Source of the DNA: Rufibacter ruber
GTDB taxonomy: Bacteria > Bacteroidota > Bacteroidia > Cytophagales > Hymenobacteraceae
Reading direction: 5' to 3'
Length of the DNA: 64,000 bases
NCBI RefSeq assembly: GCF_001647275.1
Contig: NZ_LRMM01000006.1
Location: 1 to 64,000, forward strand
In this document: piece after piece, positions 24,844-34,167 of the stretch
Layout: each line of letters starts with the position of its first letter
How positions within the stretch are numbered: the first letter of the stretch is position 1
The notes under the pieces: model-generated
Database searches by the model: none
What the model saw: only the letters and a program-made list of their open reading frames with translations
Told to the model about the DNA's origin: nothing
Made by a program: the position numbers and the translations under genes

Positions 24844-26807
24844 ATGAACAAAATCTTAGATGAATTACTAGACGTTCGGGCGCTGCTCAAGCTGGAGCAG
24901 GAAGAAGAACGCAAACAATACCAACTCCGCAACGCACAGACCAGCATCACCGAGCGCAAACGCCTGGGCATCTGCTGGTATCCGGTGAATGTGACTAAGC
25001 AGGAAGTGGGTTTCGGGAATAAGATGGTGGTGGAGCTGGAGCGAACCTCTGGCCGTGACCAGCTGCACATGTTCCAGGCCGGCTCCTCGGCGGCGCTCTT
25101 CACCAACGGCGACGGCGGCACGCTCAACGGCGTGGTGCTGGAGGTGAAACGCAACAAGCTGCGCCTGGCCACCACCAAAGAAGACCTGCCTGATTGGCTG
25201 GAAGGCGGTTCCCGCCTGGGCGTGGAGCTTACCTTTGATGAGGTGAGCTACCGCGAAATGGAGTTTGCCCTCATGAAAGTGATGGAGGCCGATAAAACCC
25301 GCCTTGGCCAGTTGCGGGACATTCTGCTGGGCGCTGAACCCGCTATTTTCAGAAGGGAGAAGCCGTATGCCCCGGTTCCGGTGCTGAACAACTCGCAGAA
25401 CGAGGCGGTGCGCAACATCATGCAGGCCAAAGACGTGGCCATCATTCACGGTCCTCCGGGAACCGGGAAAACCACTACGCTGGTGCAGGCTATTCTACAG
25501 ACGTTGCAGCCGGTGAGAAACGGTTACTGGTTACCGCCCCCAGCAACACGGCCGTGGATCTGCTCACTGAGAAACTGGCCGAGCAGGGTGTGAATGTCAT
25601 CAGAATCGGGAATCCGTCAAGGGTGTCTGAGGTTTTGCTGGAGCACACCCTTGACGCCCAGATTATGCACCACCGCGACTACAAGATGCTCAAGAAATTG
25701 CGCAAAACCGCTGAGGAATACAAGTCTATGGCGCACCAGTTCAAGCGGAACTTTGGGCCGCAGGAACGGGCACAACGGCAGCAGCTCAAAGAGGAAAGCA
25801 AGCGGGCGCTGAACCAGGCAGATGACATTGAAGATTATATCACAGATGACCTGCTGGAGAACGTGCAGGTGATTACCTGTACGTTGGTGGGTTCGGCCAA
25901 CCGCACCATTAGGCACCTGCAGTATGACACGGTGTTTATTGATGAGGCCGCCCAGGCGCTGGAACCCGCCTGCTGGATTCCCATCACCCGGGCAAACCGC
26001 GTGGTGCTGGCCGGTGACCACTACCAGTTACCACCAACGGTGAAGTCAATTGTAGCCGAGCGCGGAGGCTTTTCCCGTACCCTGTTTGAAAAATGTATTG
26101 AGCGGCAACCAGAGACGGCTGTGATGCTGAAGACCCAGTACCGCATGCATGAGCACATCATGGGCTTCTCCAACGGGCAGTTTTATGGGGGGGGACTACA
26201 GGCCCATGAGAGCGTGAAAACTGCTACACTCACAGACGCCTTTCCTGCGTTTGAGCCGGGGCCGGTGGTGGAGTTTATTGACACCGCCGGGTGCGGGTTC
26301 AATGAACAGACCATTGGCGAGGGCAGCAGTACCGCCAACCCTGAGGAAGCCGATATTCTGATCAAGCACCTGGTAACGCTACTCACGCCGTATGAGCCTG
26401 CCCCCAAAGACCAGCCTTTGAACGGAAAGCCACTCAGAATTGGCGTCATCTCCCCCTACCGGGCCCAGATCAACTACCTCACAGACCAGGTAGAGCACCA
26501 GCCCAAGTTGTCACAGCTCATGGCGCGGCGGCAGCTGAGCGTAGGTACCGTAGATTCCTTTCAGGGGCAGGAGCGGGATATCATTTACATCAGCATGGTA
26601 CGCAGCAACCCAGAGGGTGAAATAGGCTTTCTGGCAGACATGCGCCGTATGAACGTGGCCATGACCAGGGCCAAGAAAAAGATGGTGATAGTAGGTGACA
26701 GCGCCACCCTGGGGCAGCATGCGTTTTACCAGAAGTTCTTAGCATACGCTGAACAGATTGAGGCCTACCGAAGCGCCTGGGAGCTGATTTCTGAAGCCCC
26801 TCAATAA
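24844..26807 (+). CDS. SF1 helicase (IGHMBP2/DNA2-like), frameshifted near 25510
   Basis: This is a superfamily 1 AAA-helicase of about 654 residues if one missing base is restored. It has an N-terminal beta-barrel-like region (residues about 30-190), Walker A HGPPGTGKTTTLVQAI, Walker B DTVFIDEAAQALEPA, motif III LAGDHYQLPPTV, motif IV/V with SVGTVDSFQGQERDIIY, and motif VI MRRMNVAMTRAKKKMVIVG. The frame breaks at 25509-25512. Upstream the frame ends ILQTLQ; downstream it should resume GEKRLLVTAPSNTAVDLL, which needs one extra base in CAGCCGGTGAG. As written, motif I is separated from the rest. The substrate could be DNA or RNA. Confidence 0.9.
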
Positions 26808-27061
26808 ATCCTTTCGTTTTAAAACTGCGTTAGAGGCATGGTAGGGCAGTAAAGTTTACTTCCTGCCGTGCCTTTTTCCTTTCCCAATTCTACCCGGCGC
26901 GGGGGCTTCAGGAGCCTTAAAATTGAAGTGCCGGTTTAGAAACATGAAAAATTTGTCTACTTTCATAAAAAATGAGAGTGTTTAAGACGGGAAGAGGCGC
27001 TTGATTGGAAGTTCAGCTTTCATAACCACTTGTACATCTAAACCAATTAAAACCACACCTG

Positions 27062-27574
27062 ATGAAAATTGAAGAAAACAAAGTGGTGTCGCTCACCTAC
27101 GAGCTGCGCGTAACAGATGAAGAAGGCGAAGCAACGTTGGTAGAGACCGCCGAAGAAGAAAACCCCATGGTCTTTTTATATGGTGTGAGCGGTCTGCCTG
27201 AGAAATTTGAGGAGGAGTTGGCTGGCAAGGCGGCCGGTGACACCTTTAAATTCACCGTCTCTTCTGAAGACGGTTACGGCGACCTAGATGAAAGCGCCAT
27301 TGTACCCGTGCCTAAAAACGTGTTTGAGGTAGACGGCAAGATTGATGAGGAAATGGTGCAGGTGGGCAACTACATTCCCATGTCTGACAACGAAGGCAAC
27401 CACATGCAGGGCCGCATTGTAAGCGTAGAGTCTGATCATGTGCTCATGGACTTCAACCACCCGCTGGCCGGCATGGACATGCACTTTGAAGGCAAGATCA
27501 TTGACGTGCGGGACGCCTCTGCTGAGGAAATTGCGCACGGCCACGTACACGGCGCCGGCGGTCACCATCATTAA
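27062..27574 (+). CDS. FKBP-type peptidyl-prolyl isomerase (SlyD-like)
   Basis: This is a cytosolic proline isomerase/chaperone of 170 residues. The split FKBP domain is visible: KVVSLTYELRVTDEEGE at the N-terminus, PMVFLYGVSGLPEKFEEELAGKAAGDTFKF, an insert-in-flap region (about 75-130) typical of SlyD, then DHVLMDFNHPLAGMDMHFEGKII. The C-terminus is histidine-rich (HGHVHGAGGHHH), as in SlyD, and may bind nickel or zinc. Start ATG 27062. A clear intrinsic terminator follows. Confidence 0.95.
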   Translation: MKIEENKVVSLTYELRVTDEEGEATLVETAEEENPMVFLYGVSGLPEKFEEELAGKAAGDTFKFTVSSEDGYGDLDESAIVPVPKNVFEVDGKIDEEMVQVGNYIPMSDNEGNHMQGRIVSVESDHVLMDFNHPLAGMDMHFEGKIIDVRDASAEEIAHGHVHGAGGHHH

Positions 27575-27611
27575 TTAATTGGGAATTCAGAATTAAGAAT
27601 TCAGAATGGAA

Positions 27612-27644
27612 AGAGCCAATCCTGCGGGGTTGGCTCTCTTTTTT
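27612..27644 (+). terminator. Intrinsic terminator after the FKBP gene
   Basis: The stem AGAGCCAA with TTGGCTCT is followed by CTTTTTTGG, about 40 nt after the stop codon. Confidence 0.85.
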
Positions 27645-27678
27645 GGTAAAGAGGCGGGGCCGTGTCGCTCACCTTTTT

Positions 27679-27717
27679 CCGTTTTTGGCCTGTTTTCTGG
27701 AAAGTAGGCAAAAACGG
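27679..27717. repeat. HP40 hairpin copy 17 (GTAG variant)
   Basis: CCGTTTTTGGCCTGTTTTC faces GGAAAGTAGGCAAAAACGG, with GTAG in the inner right arm. Confidence 0.88.
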
Positions 27718-27765
27718 AAAGCTCAGGAAACAGCTTCCTTTACATTAGTTCTTTTCTTATCCTTT

Positions 27766-27795
27766 CTATGGCGCTGAAGTTACTTCCGTGACTTA
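27766..27795. repeat. GGAAGTTACTTCC-type repeat, copy 2
   Basis: CTATGGCGCTGAAGTTACTT continues to CCGTGACTTA. It is the second copy of the unit at 23147-23176, with a few substitutions. Confidence 0.65.
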
Positions 27796-27903
27796 TAATT
27801 CCAGCAGATACTCCCCCATTGAAAGGGAACAAAGGAAGATGTTTAGGCCTGTAGATACACGCATTTCAAAAATCCCGCTATTTGTTTTTAACTCTAACCA
27901 ATT

Positions 27904-28073
27904 CTGGCGCGAGTCTCAGACTCGTGACATGCAGTGCTTCGAGTCTCCAGACTCGCAAGGGAAATATTTGCAAAAAATCAGCCAGTTCTGGAATGCGTCG
28001 GTCGCTGCGGCGCAGCGAGGGGAGTCTGGAGACTCCCCGCATCCTATGGCACGAGTCTGGAGATTCACGCCAG
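27904..28073. mobile_element. MITE-like element B, copy 1
   Basis: About 170 bp between imperfect terminal inverted repeats: left CTGGCGCGAGTCTCAGACTC, right GAGTCTGGAGATTCACGCCA. Inside are further palindromes, CGAGTCTCCAGACTCG and GGAGTCTGGAGACTCC. No gene is present. Confidence 0.78.
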
Positions 28074-28091
28074 CGAAAGGTGTTGGTTTAC

Positions 28092-28131
28092 CCGTTTTTG
28101 GGCTGATTACCGGAAATTAGGTTAAAAACAG
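28092..28131. repeat. HP40 hairpin copy 18 (degenerate)
   Basis: CCGTTTTTGGGCTGATTACC faces GGAAATTAGGTTAAAAACAG. Only the outer GTTTTT/AAAAAC and part of the middle still pair. Confidence 0.65.
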
Positions 28132-28162
28132 AATTGACACCACCGAGCAATTTTACGTATTC

Positions 28163-28317
28163 CGTCCCCCTTTGAAGGGGGTAGGGGGATGATTACTCGT
28201 GCAGATGTACGCATACAGAATCCGCATTCCTGGGAATCATTTTTTCCGTTTCTATAGCTAATGCAAACGGTTCTCCAACGGCCTTTGTCATCGCCCTACC
28301 CCCTTCAAAGGGGGACG
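28163..28317. mobile_element. MITE-like element A, copy 2 (inverted)
   Basis: 155 bp bounded by 30-bp terminal inverted repeats with one mismatch. Its internal sequence (GATTACTCGTGCAGATGT at 28191-28208) is the reverse complement of that in copy 1 at 19703-19720, so the two copies lie in opposite orientation. It lies about 20 nt from the acpH stop. Confidence 0.85.
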
Positions 28318-28335
28318 CAACGCGTAGATCAATTC

Positions 28336-28926
28336 TTAATTCTCAATTAAAGTAATTTGCTTCTCCACAAACGCTTGCAACTCAGGGAAAAACCGTTCAA
28401 ATTCCTGCTGATAAAAAGTGTAATTTACCTGCAGCTCCTCACCTGCCGTTTCCATGCCTGAGACGAAGGTGGTGCGTCTGCTTAGACCGTGTAATGCCCG
28501 GGCTGCACCGGCCACTTGCGCATACCCCACCAGCCAATTCTGTTGTACCATGTACGGCAGAAATCCCTGCACCCGCTCCGGCAGCAGCTCGGGCCTACTC
28601 AATACCAAAGCATACGCCTGTTCGGCGAAAGCCGCTAAGGAAATGGAACTGTAGGCCTGGAAATTAGCCGCCAGAAAATGGTCATAGAAGATGTCTGCCA
28701 CCACCCCGGCGTACTTGCTGTACTTCGGGCGGAGCCGTTCTTTGGTTTCAGCCACAATGGGGTGCGTATCTGTGAACGAGTCAATGAGCCGGTGCAGCCG
28801 AATGCCCTGTTGCACCCGCTCCGGATACAGCAACAGTTTGGCGCCGCGCACGCCATCAGCGATGAAGTTGCCCAGACGCAGGTCTTCATCGTCTCCAGAC
28901 AGAAATAAATGGGCCAGGTAGTTCAA
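28336..28926 (-). CDS. acpH: Acyl carrier protein phosphodiesterase (AcpH/DUF479)
   Basis: AcpH removes the 4'-phosphopantetheine arm from acyl carrier protein. The 196-residue product has the HD-like DUF479 motifs: MNYLAHLFLSGDDEDLRLGNFIADG, GIRLHRLIDSFTDTHP, and VVADIFYDHFLA, with histidines and aspartates that bind Mn2+. Length and start match the family. The initiation codon is TTG at 28926, with an in-frame TAA directly before it. A heptamer simple-sequence array begins within 3 nt, so leader length could vary between cells. Confidence 0.9.
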   Translation of the reverse strand: MNYLAHLFLSGDDEDLRLGNFIADGVRGAKLLLYPERVQQGIRLHRLIDSFTDTHPIVAETKERLRPKYSKYAGVVADIFYDHFLAANFQAYSSISLAAFAEQAYALVLSRPELLPERVQGFLPYMVQQNWLVGYAQVAGAARALHGLSRRTTFVSGMETAGEELQVNYTFYQQEFERFFPELQAFVEKQITLIEN

Positions 28927-28928
28927 TT

Positions 28929-28980
28929 AGGAAATAGGAAATAGGAAATAGGAAATAGGAAATAGGAAATAGGAAATAGG
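28929..28980. repeat. Heptamer array (AGGAAAT)7
   Basis: Seven perfect AGGAAAT units plus AGG. The array lies directly upstream of the acpH TTG start on the minus strand. Such arrays expand and contract by slippage. Confidence 0.95.
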
Positions 28981-29031
28981 GTTGTACTTCGTTTCAGGCT
29001 GATGGTTGCGCTATTGGCGGCATACGCAGTT

Positions 29032-29072
29032 CCTGTTTTTGGCCTGTTTTCAGGAAAGTAGCCTTAAAACGC
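29032..29072. repeat. HP40 hairpin copy 19 (GTAG variant)
   Basis: CTGTTTTTGGCCTGTTTTC faces GGAAAGTAGCCTTAAAACGC. It lies between the divergent acpH and PPOX genes. Confidence 0.85.
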
Positions 29073-29247
29073 ATACACCCGAAAAAGCTTGTGTCCTAAA
29101 AAATTAACAGATTACCATTTACAGTTTCCTCCTGAAACGTACGTTTACCAATTCCTAATTCTCCATTCCCCATTCTTAATTCCCATCAGGAACCCTGGCC
29201 CAAGATGTTCGTATTGTTCCAGTAAGAAAAAGATCCAAACACAAACT

Positions 29248-29751
29248 ATGGAAAACGCACAAAATCAAAACCGGGGTGATGTGAAGGCCCTGATAGAGAA
29301 AATCGACGACATCAATACCGCCATGCTCAGCACCGTGGAACCGGACGGCACCATCCGTTCACGTCCCATGCGGCACTTGAAAGTAGATGAGAGCGGCGAC
29401 ATCTATTTCTTTACCGGGCATCACTCCGGCAAAGCCGATGAAATCAAGAACGAAAGCCATGTGAACCTGAGCTACGCCAAACCAGGTGACCAACTGTATG
29501 TGTCAGTATCCGGTACGGCCAGCGTGTACCGCGACCAGCAGCAGATTGACGACCTCTGGAACCCGTTCATGAAAGCCTGGTTCCCCGAAGGGAAAGATGA
29601 CCCCAACATCGCCATCCTGAAAGTGACCATTGACCAGGCTGAGTACTGGGATTCACCGAGCAGCGCCGTAGTACATTTATACGGCGTGGTGAAAGCCGCC
29701 CTCACCGGTGAGCCGCCCCACCCCGGCGAAAACAAAAAGATCAATCTGTAG
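29248..29751 (+). CDS. Pyridoxamine 5'-phosphate oxidase-family protein (general stress type)
   Basis: This is a 167-residue FMN-binding split-barrel protein. Recognisable are AMLSTVEPDGTIRSRPMRHLKVDESGDIYFFT (N-terminal strands), SGKADEIKNESHVNLSYAKP, and the C-terminal AEYWDSPSSAVVHLYGV segment typical of the general stress protein 26 group. These proteins bind FMN or F420-like cofactors; the reaction is unknown. ATG 29248 (MENAQNQNRG) is the family start. It has its own terminator and is upstream of the CrtA-like gene. Confidence 0.9.
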   Translation: MENAQNQNRGDVKALIEKIDDINTAMLSTVEPDGTIRSRPMRHLKVDESGDIYFFTGHHSGKADEIKNESHVNLSYAKPGDQLYVSVSGTASVYRDQQQIDDLWNPFMKAWFPEGKDDPNIAILKVTIDQAEYWDSPSSAVVHLYGVVKAALTGEPPHPGENKKINL

Positions 29752-29762
29752 TTATACAAGAG

Positions 29763-29788
29763 AAAGGGAGTTAACGCTCCCTTTTTTC
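29763..29788 (+). terminator. Intrinsic terminator after the PPOX gene
   Basis: The stem AAGGGAG with CTCCCTT, loop TTAACG, is followed by TTTTCTT. Confidence 0.82.
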
Positions 29789-29823
29789 TTGCCCATTTGC
29801 AGGCAGCCGCCATTTGGCCGTTT

Positions 29824-29864
29824 TGTGTTTTTGGGCTACTTTTCAGAAAACAGCTCAAAAACAG
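29824..29864. repeat. HP40 hairpin copy 20 (CTAC variant)
   Basis: TGTGTTTTTGGGCTACTTTT faces AGAAAACAGCTCAAAAACAG. CTAC is on the left arm, i.e. the GTAG variant in the other orientation. It ends 16 nt before the proposed CrtA-like start. Confidence 0.85.
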
Positions 29865-29880
29865 AAACTTCATATCAACC

Positions 29881-30600
29881 TTGGCAACTCCTCTTTCCCC
29901 TGCGCATACCACGCTTACTTTGTTTGGTGTAAAACCCGGTCACTGGCGCTGGGGCTTGGCGCAAATGGGAACTTCGCAGCGGCCGTTGCAGAAGGTGAAA
30001 GGCTTGAACTTCTTCAAACTGTTGGGCAGCGGCCAGGGCCGAGGGTTCAGCCTTAACCCCAACTGGTACCGCTACGGTCTCATGGCCACCTGGTCCTCCC
30101 CCGCCGCCGCCGAAGATTTTTTCCTGGGCCACCCGCTTCTAGAAGAATACCGCCAGCATACCTTTGAGCAATATCACCTGGCCTTACAACCGTTGCAGGC
30201 GCACGGCCTCTGGAGCGGACAAAACCCGTTCACCACCCAAACCCTCCCGGCTCCCGAAAATAAACCCATTGCCGTGCTCACCCGCGCCTCCATCAAACTC
30301 ACCAAAGCTTTGGATTTCTGGAAGTACGTGCCGCAAGCCAGCGCCAGCTTGGACAATGCGAACGGATTGTTGGCTTCCATTGGCCTAGGCGAAGCTCCTT
30401 TTTTGAGGCAAGCCACCTTCAGCCTCTGGAAAGACGAAGCCAGCATGAAGGAATACGCCTACCGCATGCAAGCCCACCGCGAAGTCATCAAAAACACCCG
30501 CACCCGCGGCTGGTATTCTGAGGAGTTGTTCGCCCGGTTCACACCGCTGCACAGCGAAGGCACCTGGAATGGTGTGGATCCGTTGCAGGGGCTGGTGTAA
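29881..30600 (+). CDS. Spheroidene monooxygenase (CrtA)-like protein
   Basis: The product (239 residues from TTG 29881) matches the CrtA-like family. Landmarks are TLFGVKPGHWRWGLAQMG, LNFFKLLGSGQGRGFSLNP, AVLTRASIKLTKALDFWKYVP, SIGLGEAPFLRQATFSLWKD, and REVIKNTRTRGWYSEELFAR. True CrtA oxidises carotenoids; Bacteroidota homologues outside carotenoid clusters have no proven role, and no carotenoid gene is nearby. The frame is open back to ATG 29797, but the intervening residues only translate an HP40 repeat. TTG 29881 is my preferred start, though the native start codon may have been lost. Confidence 0.8.
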   Translation: MATPLSPAHTTLTLFGVKPGHWRWGLAQMGTSQRPLQKVKGLNFFKLLGSGQGRGFSLNPNWYRYGLMATWSSPAAAEDFFLGHPLLEEYRQHTFEQYHLALQPLQAHGLWSGQNPFTTQTLPAPENKPIAVLTRASIKLTKALDFWKYVPQASASLDNANGLLASIGLGEAPFLRQATFSLWKDEASMKEYAYRMQAHREVIKNTRTRGWYSEELFARFTPLHSEGTWNGVDPLQGLV

Positions 30601-30693
30601 TGGGCGCAGACGCTCGCAGGTCCTCCGGACGCTACGAGGTCTTTGGGAGTCCTGAGTCCTGAGTCATGTGTTTATAAAGTAAGTTGAGGTAAG

Positions 30694-30836
30694 CTGGCGC
30701 GAGACTAAAGTCTCGTGACAAAGGATGATGCGAGTCTCCAGACTCGCCGGGAACCACTAACTAATCAGCAGGAAAGACACACAGGAGTCTGGAGACTCCA
30801 CCCACCGCAAGGCACGAGTCTGGAGACTCGCGCCAG
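30694..30836. mobile_element. MITE-like element B, copy 2
   Basis: 143 bp with ends CTGGCGCGAGACTAAAGTCT and AGTCTGGAGACTCGCGCCAG. It shares internal palindromes with copy 1 at 27904-28073 and lies inside element C. Confidence 0.78.
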
Positions 30837-30856
30837 TATTTAGGGAAAATGGAATA

Positions 30857-30896
30857 CCGTTTCTGGCCTCATTTTTTCAAAACAGCCCGAAAACGG
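30857..30896. repeat. HP40 hairpin copy 21
   Basis: CCGTTTCTGGCCTCATTTTT faces AAAACAGCCCGAAAACGG, with outer CCG/CGG ends and some mismatches. Confidence 0.82.
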
Positions 30897-31068
30897 GAAA
30901 ACAGGATTCCGTCTCAGGTTAGGGCGTACGTTTACACAGAAGAGCACGCATATCAGATAATTCCCCTCCAGGGAGGGGTTGGGGTGGATTCTACCCGTTT
31001 GCCACCGCAATACCGCCCACTCAAAAGACCTCGTAGCGTGCGCAGCACCTGCGAGCGTCTACGCCATT

Positions 31069-31108
31069 GCGTTTAGAGCCTCTTTTTCTGAAATCAGGTC
31101 AAAAACAG
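31069..31108. repeat. HP40 hairpin copy 22 (degenerate)
   Basis: GCGTTTAGAGCCTCTTTTTC faces TGAAATCAGGTCAAAAACAG. It shares unusual flanking and internal sequence with copy 29 at 49054-49092. Confidence 0.72.
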
Positions 31109-31227
31109 CCACAGAAACAATCCTCCTGTATGAGGTGAGACTCCTCCTTTTTGCGGAATTTCCCTTACTTTTGCTTTTGGCCTTGTTCGGCCCATTGTAA
31201 CAGCACATTCCAACCGAAACCATACCC

Positions 31228-33998
31228 ATGTCAGAGTACGACTACCGATCCATTGAGCAGAAGTGGCAGCGCTTCTGGAGTGAGAACAAGACGTTCAAGA
31301 CCGAGATTGACCCTAGCAAACCCAAGTTCTATTCGCTGGATATGTTCCCGTATCCGAGCGGGGCTGGTCTGCACGTAGGGCACCCGCTGGGCTACATCGC
31401 CTCTGACATTGTGAGCCGCTACAAGCGCCTCAAAGGTTTCAACGTGCTGCACCCCATGGGCTTTGACTCCTTCGGCCTGCCGGCCGAGCAGTATGCTATT
31501 CAGACCGGGCAGCACCCGGCCATGACCACTAAGCAGAACATTGAGCGCTACATTGAGCAGCTGAACAACCTGGGCTTCTCCTTCGACTGGGACCGCGAGG
31601 TGCGCACCTCAGACCCCAGCTATTACAAATGGACCCAGTGGATTTTCATGCAGCTCTTCAACAGCTGGTACAACTACAATACAGACAAAGCCGAACCCAT
31701 TGACACGCTGGTAGCCGAGTTTGCCATGCGCGGCAACACCCAGGTGAATGCCGCCTGCGACGAAGACACACCGCACGTGACCGCTGATGCCTGGGCTCGC
31801 CTTTCTGAGAAAGAGCAGCAGGACCTGTTGCTGAAATACCGCCTCACGTTCCTGTCGGAAGCCGTGGTGAACTGGTGTCCGCAGCTAGGGACTGTGTTGG
31901 CAAATGACGAGGTAAAAGATGGCGTATCGGAGCGCGGCGGTTACCCCGTAGAGCGCAAGCTCATGAAGCAGTGGATGATGCGCATCACGCTTACGCCGAA
32001 AGATTGTTGCAGGGCCTGGATACCATTGACTGGCCCGAGCCGGTGAAGGAAATGCAGCGCAACTGGATTGGCAAGTCGGTGGGCGCGGAACTGCGGTTCC
32101 AACTGGACGGCCACGAACACAAGCACATCACCGTGTTCACCACCCGCATTGACACCATCTTCGGGGTAAGTTTTGTGGTGCTGGCGCCCGAGCATGAATA
32201 TGTAACTGAGATTACCACCCCGGAGCAACGTGCCGAGGTAGAGGAATACGTGACCTGGGCCAAAAACCGCTCTGAGCGCGACCGTATGTCTGACGTGAAA
32301 ACTGTGACCGGCACTTTCACGGGTGCCTACGCCATCAACCCTATCTCCGGCGAAAAAGTACCCGTTTGGATCGCCGACTACGTGCTGGCAGGCTACGGAA
32401 CCGGGGCTGTGATGGCCGTACCAGGCCACGACACCCGCGACTACGCCTTCGCGAAGAAATTCAACCTGCCCATTCCGGAAGTGGTAGCCGGTGGCGATTT
32501 GACCAAAGAAGCGCACGCCGCCAAGGAAGGAAAAATCATCAACTCCGGTTTCCTGAACGGGCTAGAGGTGAAAGACGCCATCAAAGCCGGTATTCAGCGC
32601 GCCGAAGAACTGGGCGTGGGCAAAGCCCGCATCAACTTCAGAATGCGTGATGCCGTTTTCGGTCGGCAGCGGTATTGGGGTGAGCCGGTGCCGGTGTACT
32701 ACAAAGACGGAATTCCAGCCTTGCTGGACGAGAGCGAACTGCCATTGGTGTTGCCGGAGGTAGATGCCTACCTGCCTACTGAGACCGGTGAACCGCCGCT
32801 GGGCCGCGCGCAGGACTGGAAATACCGCGGCGAATTTGAGTATGAGTTGAGCACCATGCCAGGTTGGGCGGGTTCCAGCTGGTATTGGTACCGCTACATG
32901 GATCCGCAGAATGATACCGCCTTCGCCAGCAAGGAAGCCATTGACTACTGGCAAGCCGTTGACTTATACATTGGTGGCTCAGAGCACGCTACTGGTCACC
33001 TCCTCTACTCCCGCTTCTGGAACAAGTTCCTGTTTGACCTCGGGCTGGTGAACCAAGATGAGCCGTTCAAGAAGCTCATCAACCAAGGGATGATCCAAGG
33101 TCGGTCGAACTTTGTGTACCGTGTCAAAGACTCCAACACGTTTGTCTCCTTCGGCCTGAAAGACCAGTACGAAACCACCGCTCTGCATGTGGACGTGAAC
33201 ATTGTGGAGAACGATGTGCTGGATGTAGAACAGTTCAAAGCCTGGAGACCTGACTTCGCTAATGCGGAATTTATCTTGGAAGACGGCAAATATCACGTGG
33301 GCGTGGAAGTGGAGAAAATGTCTAAGTCCAAGCACAACGTGGTGAACCCAGACAAATTGGTAGAGGAATACGGTGCCGATACCCTGCGCATGTACGAGAT
33401 GTTCCTGGGGCCGCTGGAGCAGTTCAAGCCCTGGAACACTAACGGCATGGACGGCGTGTACAAGTTCCTGCGCCGCTTCTGGAAACTGTTCTTTGACGAG
33501 CAAGGCAACTGGGCCGTGACTGAGGAGCAACCCACTCCCGCCGAGCTGAAGTCGCTGCACAAGACTATCAAGAAGGTAGAGGAAGACATTGAACGCTTCT
33601 CCTTCGGGACGAGCGTGAGCCAGTTCATGATTTGCGTGAACGAGTTGTCTTCCTTGAAAATGAAGAAGCGCGCCATTCTGGAGCCGTTGACCGTGGTGCT
33701 GGCCTCCTACACCCCGCACATCACCGAGGAACTCTGGAGCCGCTTGGGTCATACCGAGAGCATCACGTACGCCGCCTACCCCGCCTGGAAAGAGGAATTC
33801 CTCACCGAAAGTACGTTTGACTATCCTATCTCCATCAACGGGAAAGTGAAAAGTAAAATGACCTTTGACCTGAAAGCCCCTAAAGAGGAAGTAGAGACCG
33901 CCGTACTGGCGTCTGATCAGGTACAGAAACTGCTGGAAGGTAAACCGGTGAAGAAGGTGATTGTGGTGCCGGGCAAGATTGTGAACGTAGTAGTTTAG
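31228..33998 (+). CDS. leuS: Leucine--tRNA ligase, frameshifted near 31992
   Basis: LeuRS charges tRNA-Leu. With one base restored the product is 923 residues, normal for the family. Class I motifs are present: [20 protein letters not shown] (HIGH region), the [14 protein letters not shown] segment, the CP1 editing domain with [32 protein letters not shown], and [13 protein letters not shown] (KMSKS loop). The frame breaks within CGCATCACGCTTACGCC at about 31981-31997. The upstream frame reads WMMRIT, the downstream frame [11 protein letters not shown], and adding one G (ATCACGGCTTAC) joins them. LeuRS is normally essential and single-copy, so a base missing from this sequence is the likeliest explanation. 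Confidence 0.95.
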
Positions 33999-34036
33999 CG
34001 TTTTTGACCTGTTTTCTCGAAAACAGGTCAAAAACG
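33999..34036. repeat. HP40 hairpin copy 23 (perfect palindrome)
   Basis: CGTTTTTGACCTGTTTTC pairs along its whole length with GAAAACAGGTCAAAAACG, loop TC. It starts on the base after the leuS stop codon. GACC/GGTC is a compensated variant. Confidence 0.97.
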
Positions 34037-34042
34037 AATGTA

Positions 34043-34075
34043 CTAAAAGAACAGCCTTATAGGCTGTTCTTTTAG
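34043..34075 (+). terminator. Hairpin terminator after leuS
   Basis: The stem CTAAAAGAACAGCC with GGCTGTTCTTTTAG (loop TTATA) ends in a T-rich arm, directly after the HP40 copy. Two hairpins therefore follow leuS in tandem. Confidence 0.75.
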
Positions 34076-34167
34076 TTTACATCAGAATCAGTTTTTTATT
34101 GAGATAAGAGCTAATTAGGAGGAAGAACCTAAGAGAATGTATTTCAAAATATAGCTTATTGGCCCCT

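Larger units (their letters stand above)
30602..31065. mobile_element. Inverted-repeat-bounded segment (element C) with nested repeats
   Basis: The left end (30602-30649) contains GACGCTCGCAGG and GACGCTACGAGGTCTTT; the right end (31020-31065) is its diverged reverse complement. The 464 bp between them hold element B copy 2, an HP40 copy and a CCCTCCAGGGAGGGGTTGGG fragment. The segment fills most of the gap before leuS and has no gene. Confidence 0.65.

Noticed and set aside
28929-28980. CRISPR-like tandem repeat
   Set aside because: Units are 7 bp and contiguous without spacers; it is a simple-sequence array.
30961-30987. Complete element A copy at the CCCTCCAGGGAGGGG sequence
   Set aside because: Only a short G-rich palindrome resembling the end is present, with different sequence and no partner end.
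31981-31997. Programmed frameshift in leuS
   Set aside because: No slippery heptamer or stimulatory structure seen, and LeuRS is not known to use recoding; a missing base explains it better.
32979-34031. Long open frame antisense to leuS
   Set aside because: Low-complexity His/Leu/Val-rich translation with no family features; it mirrors the codon use of leuS and runs into an HP40 unit.
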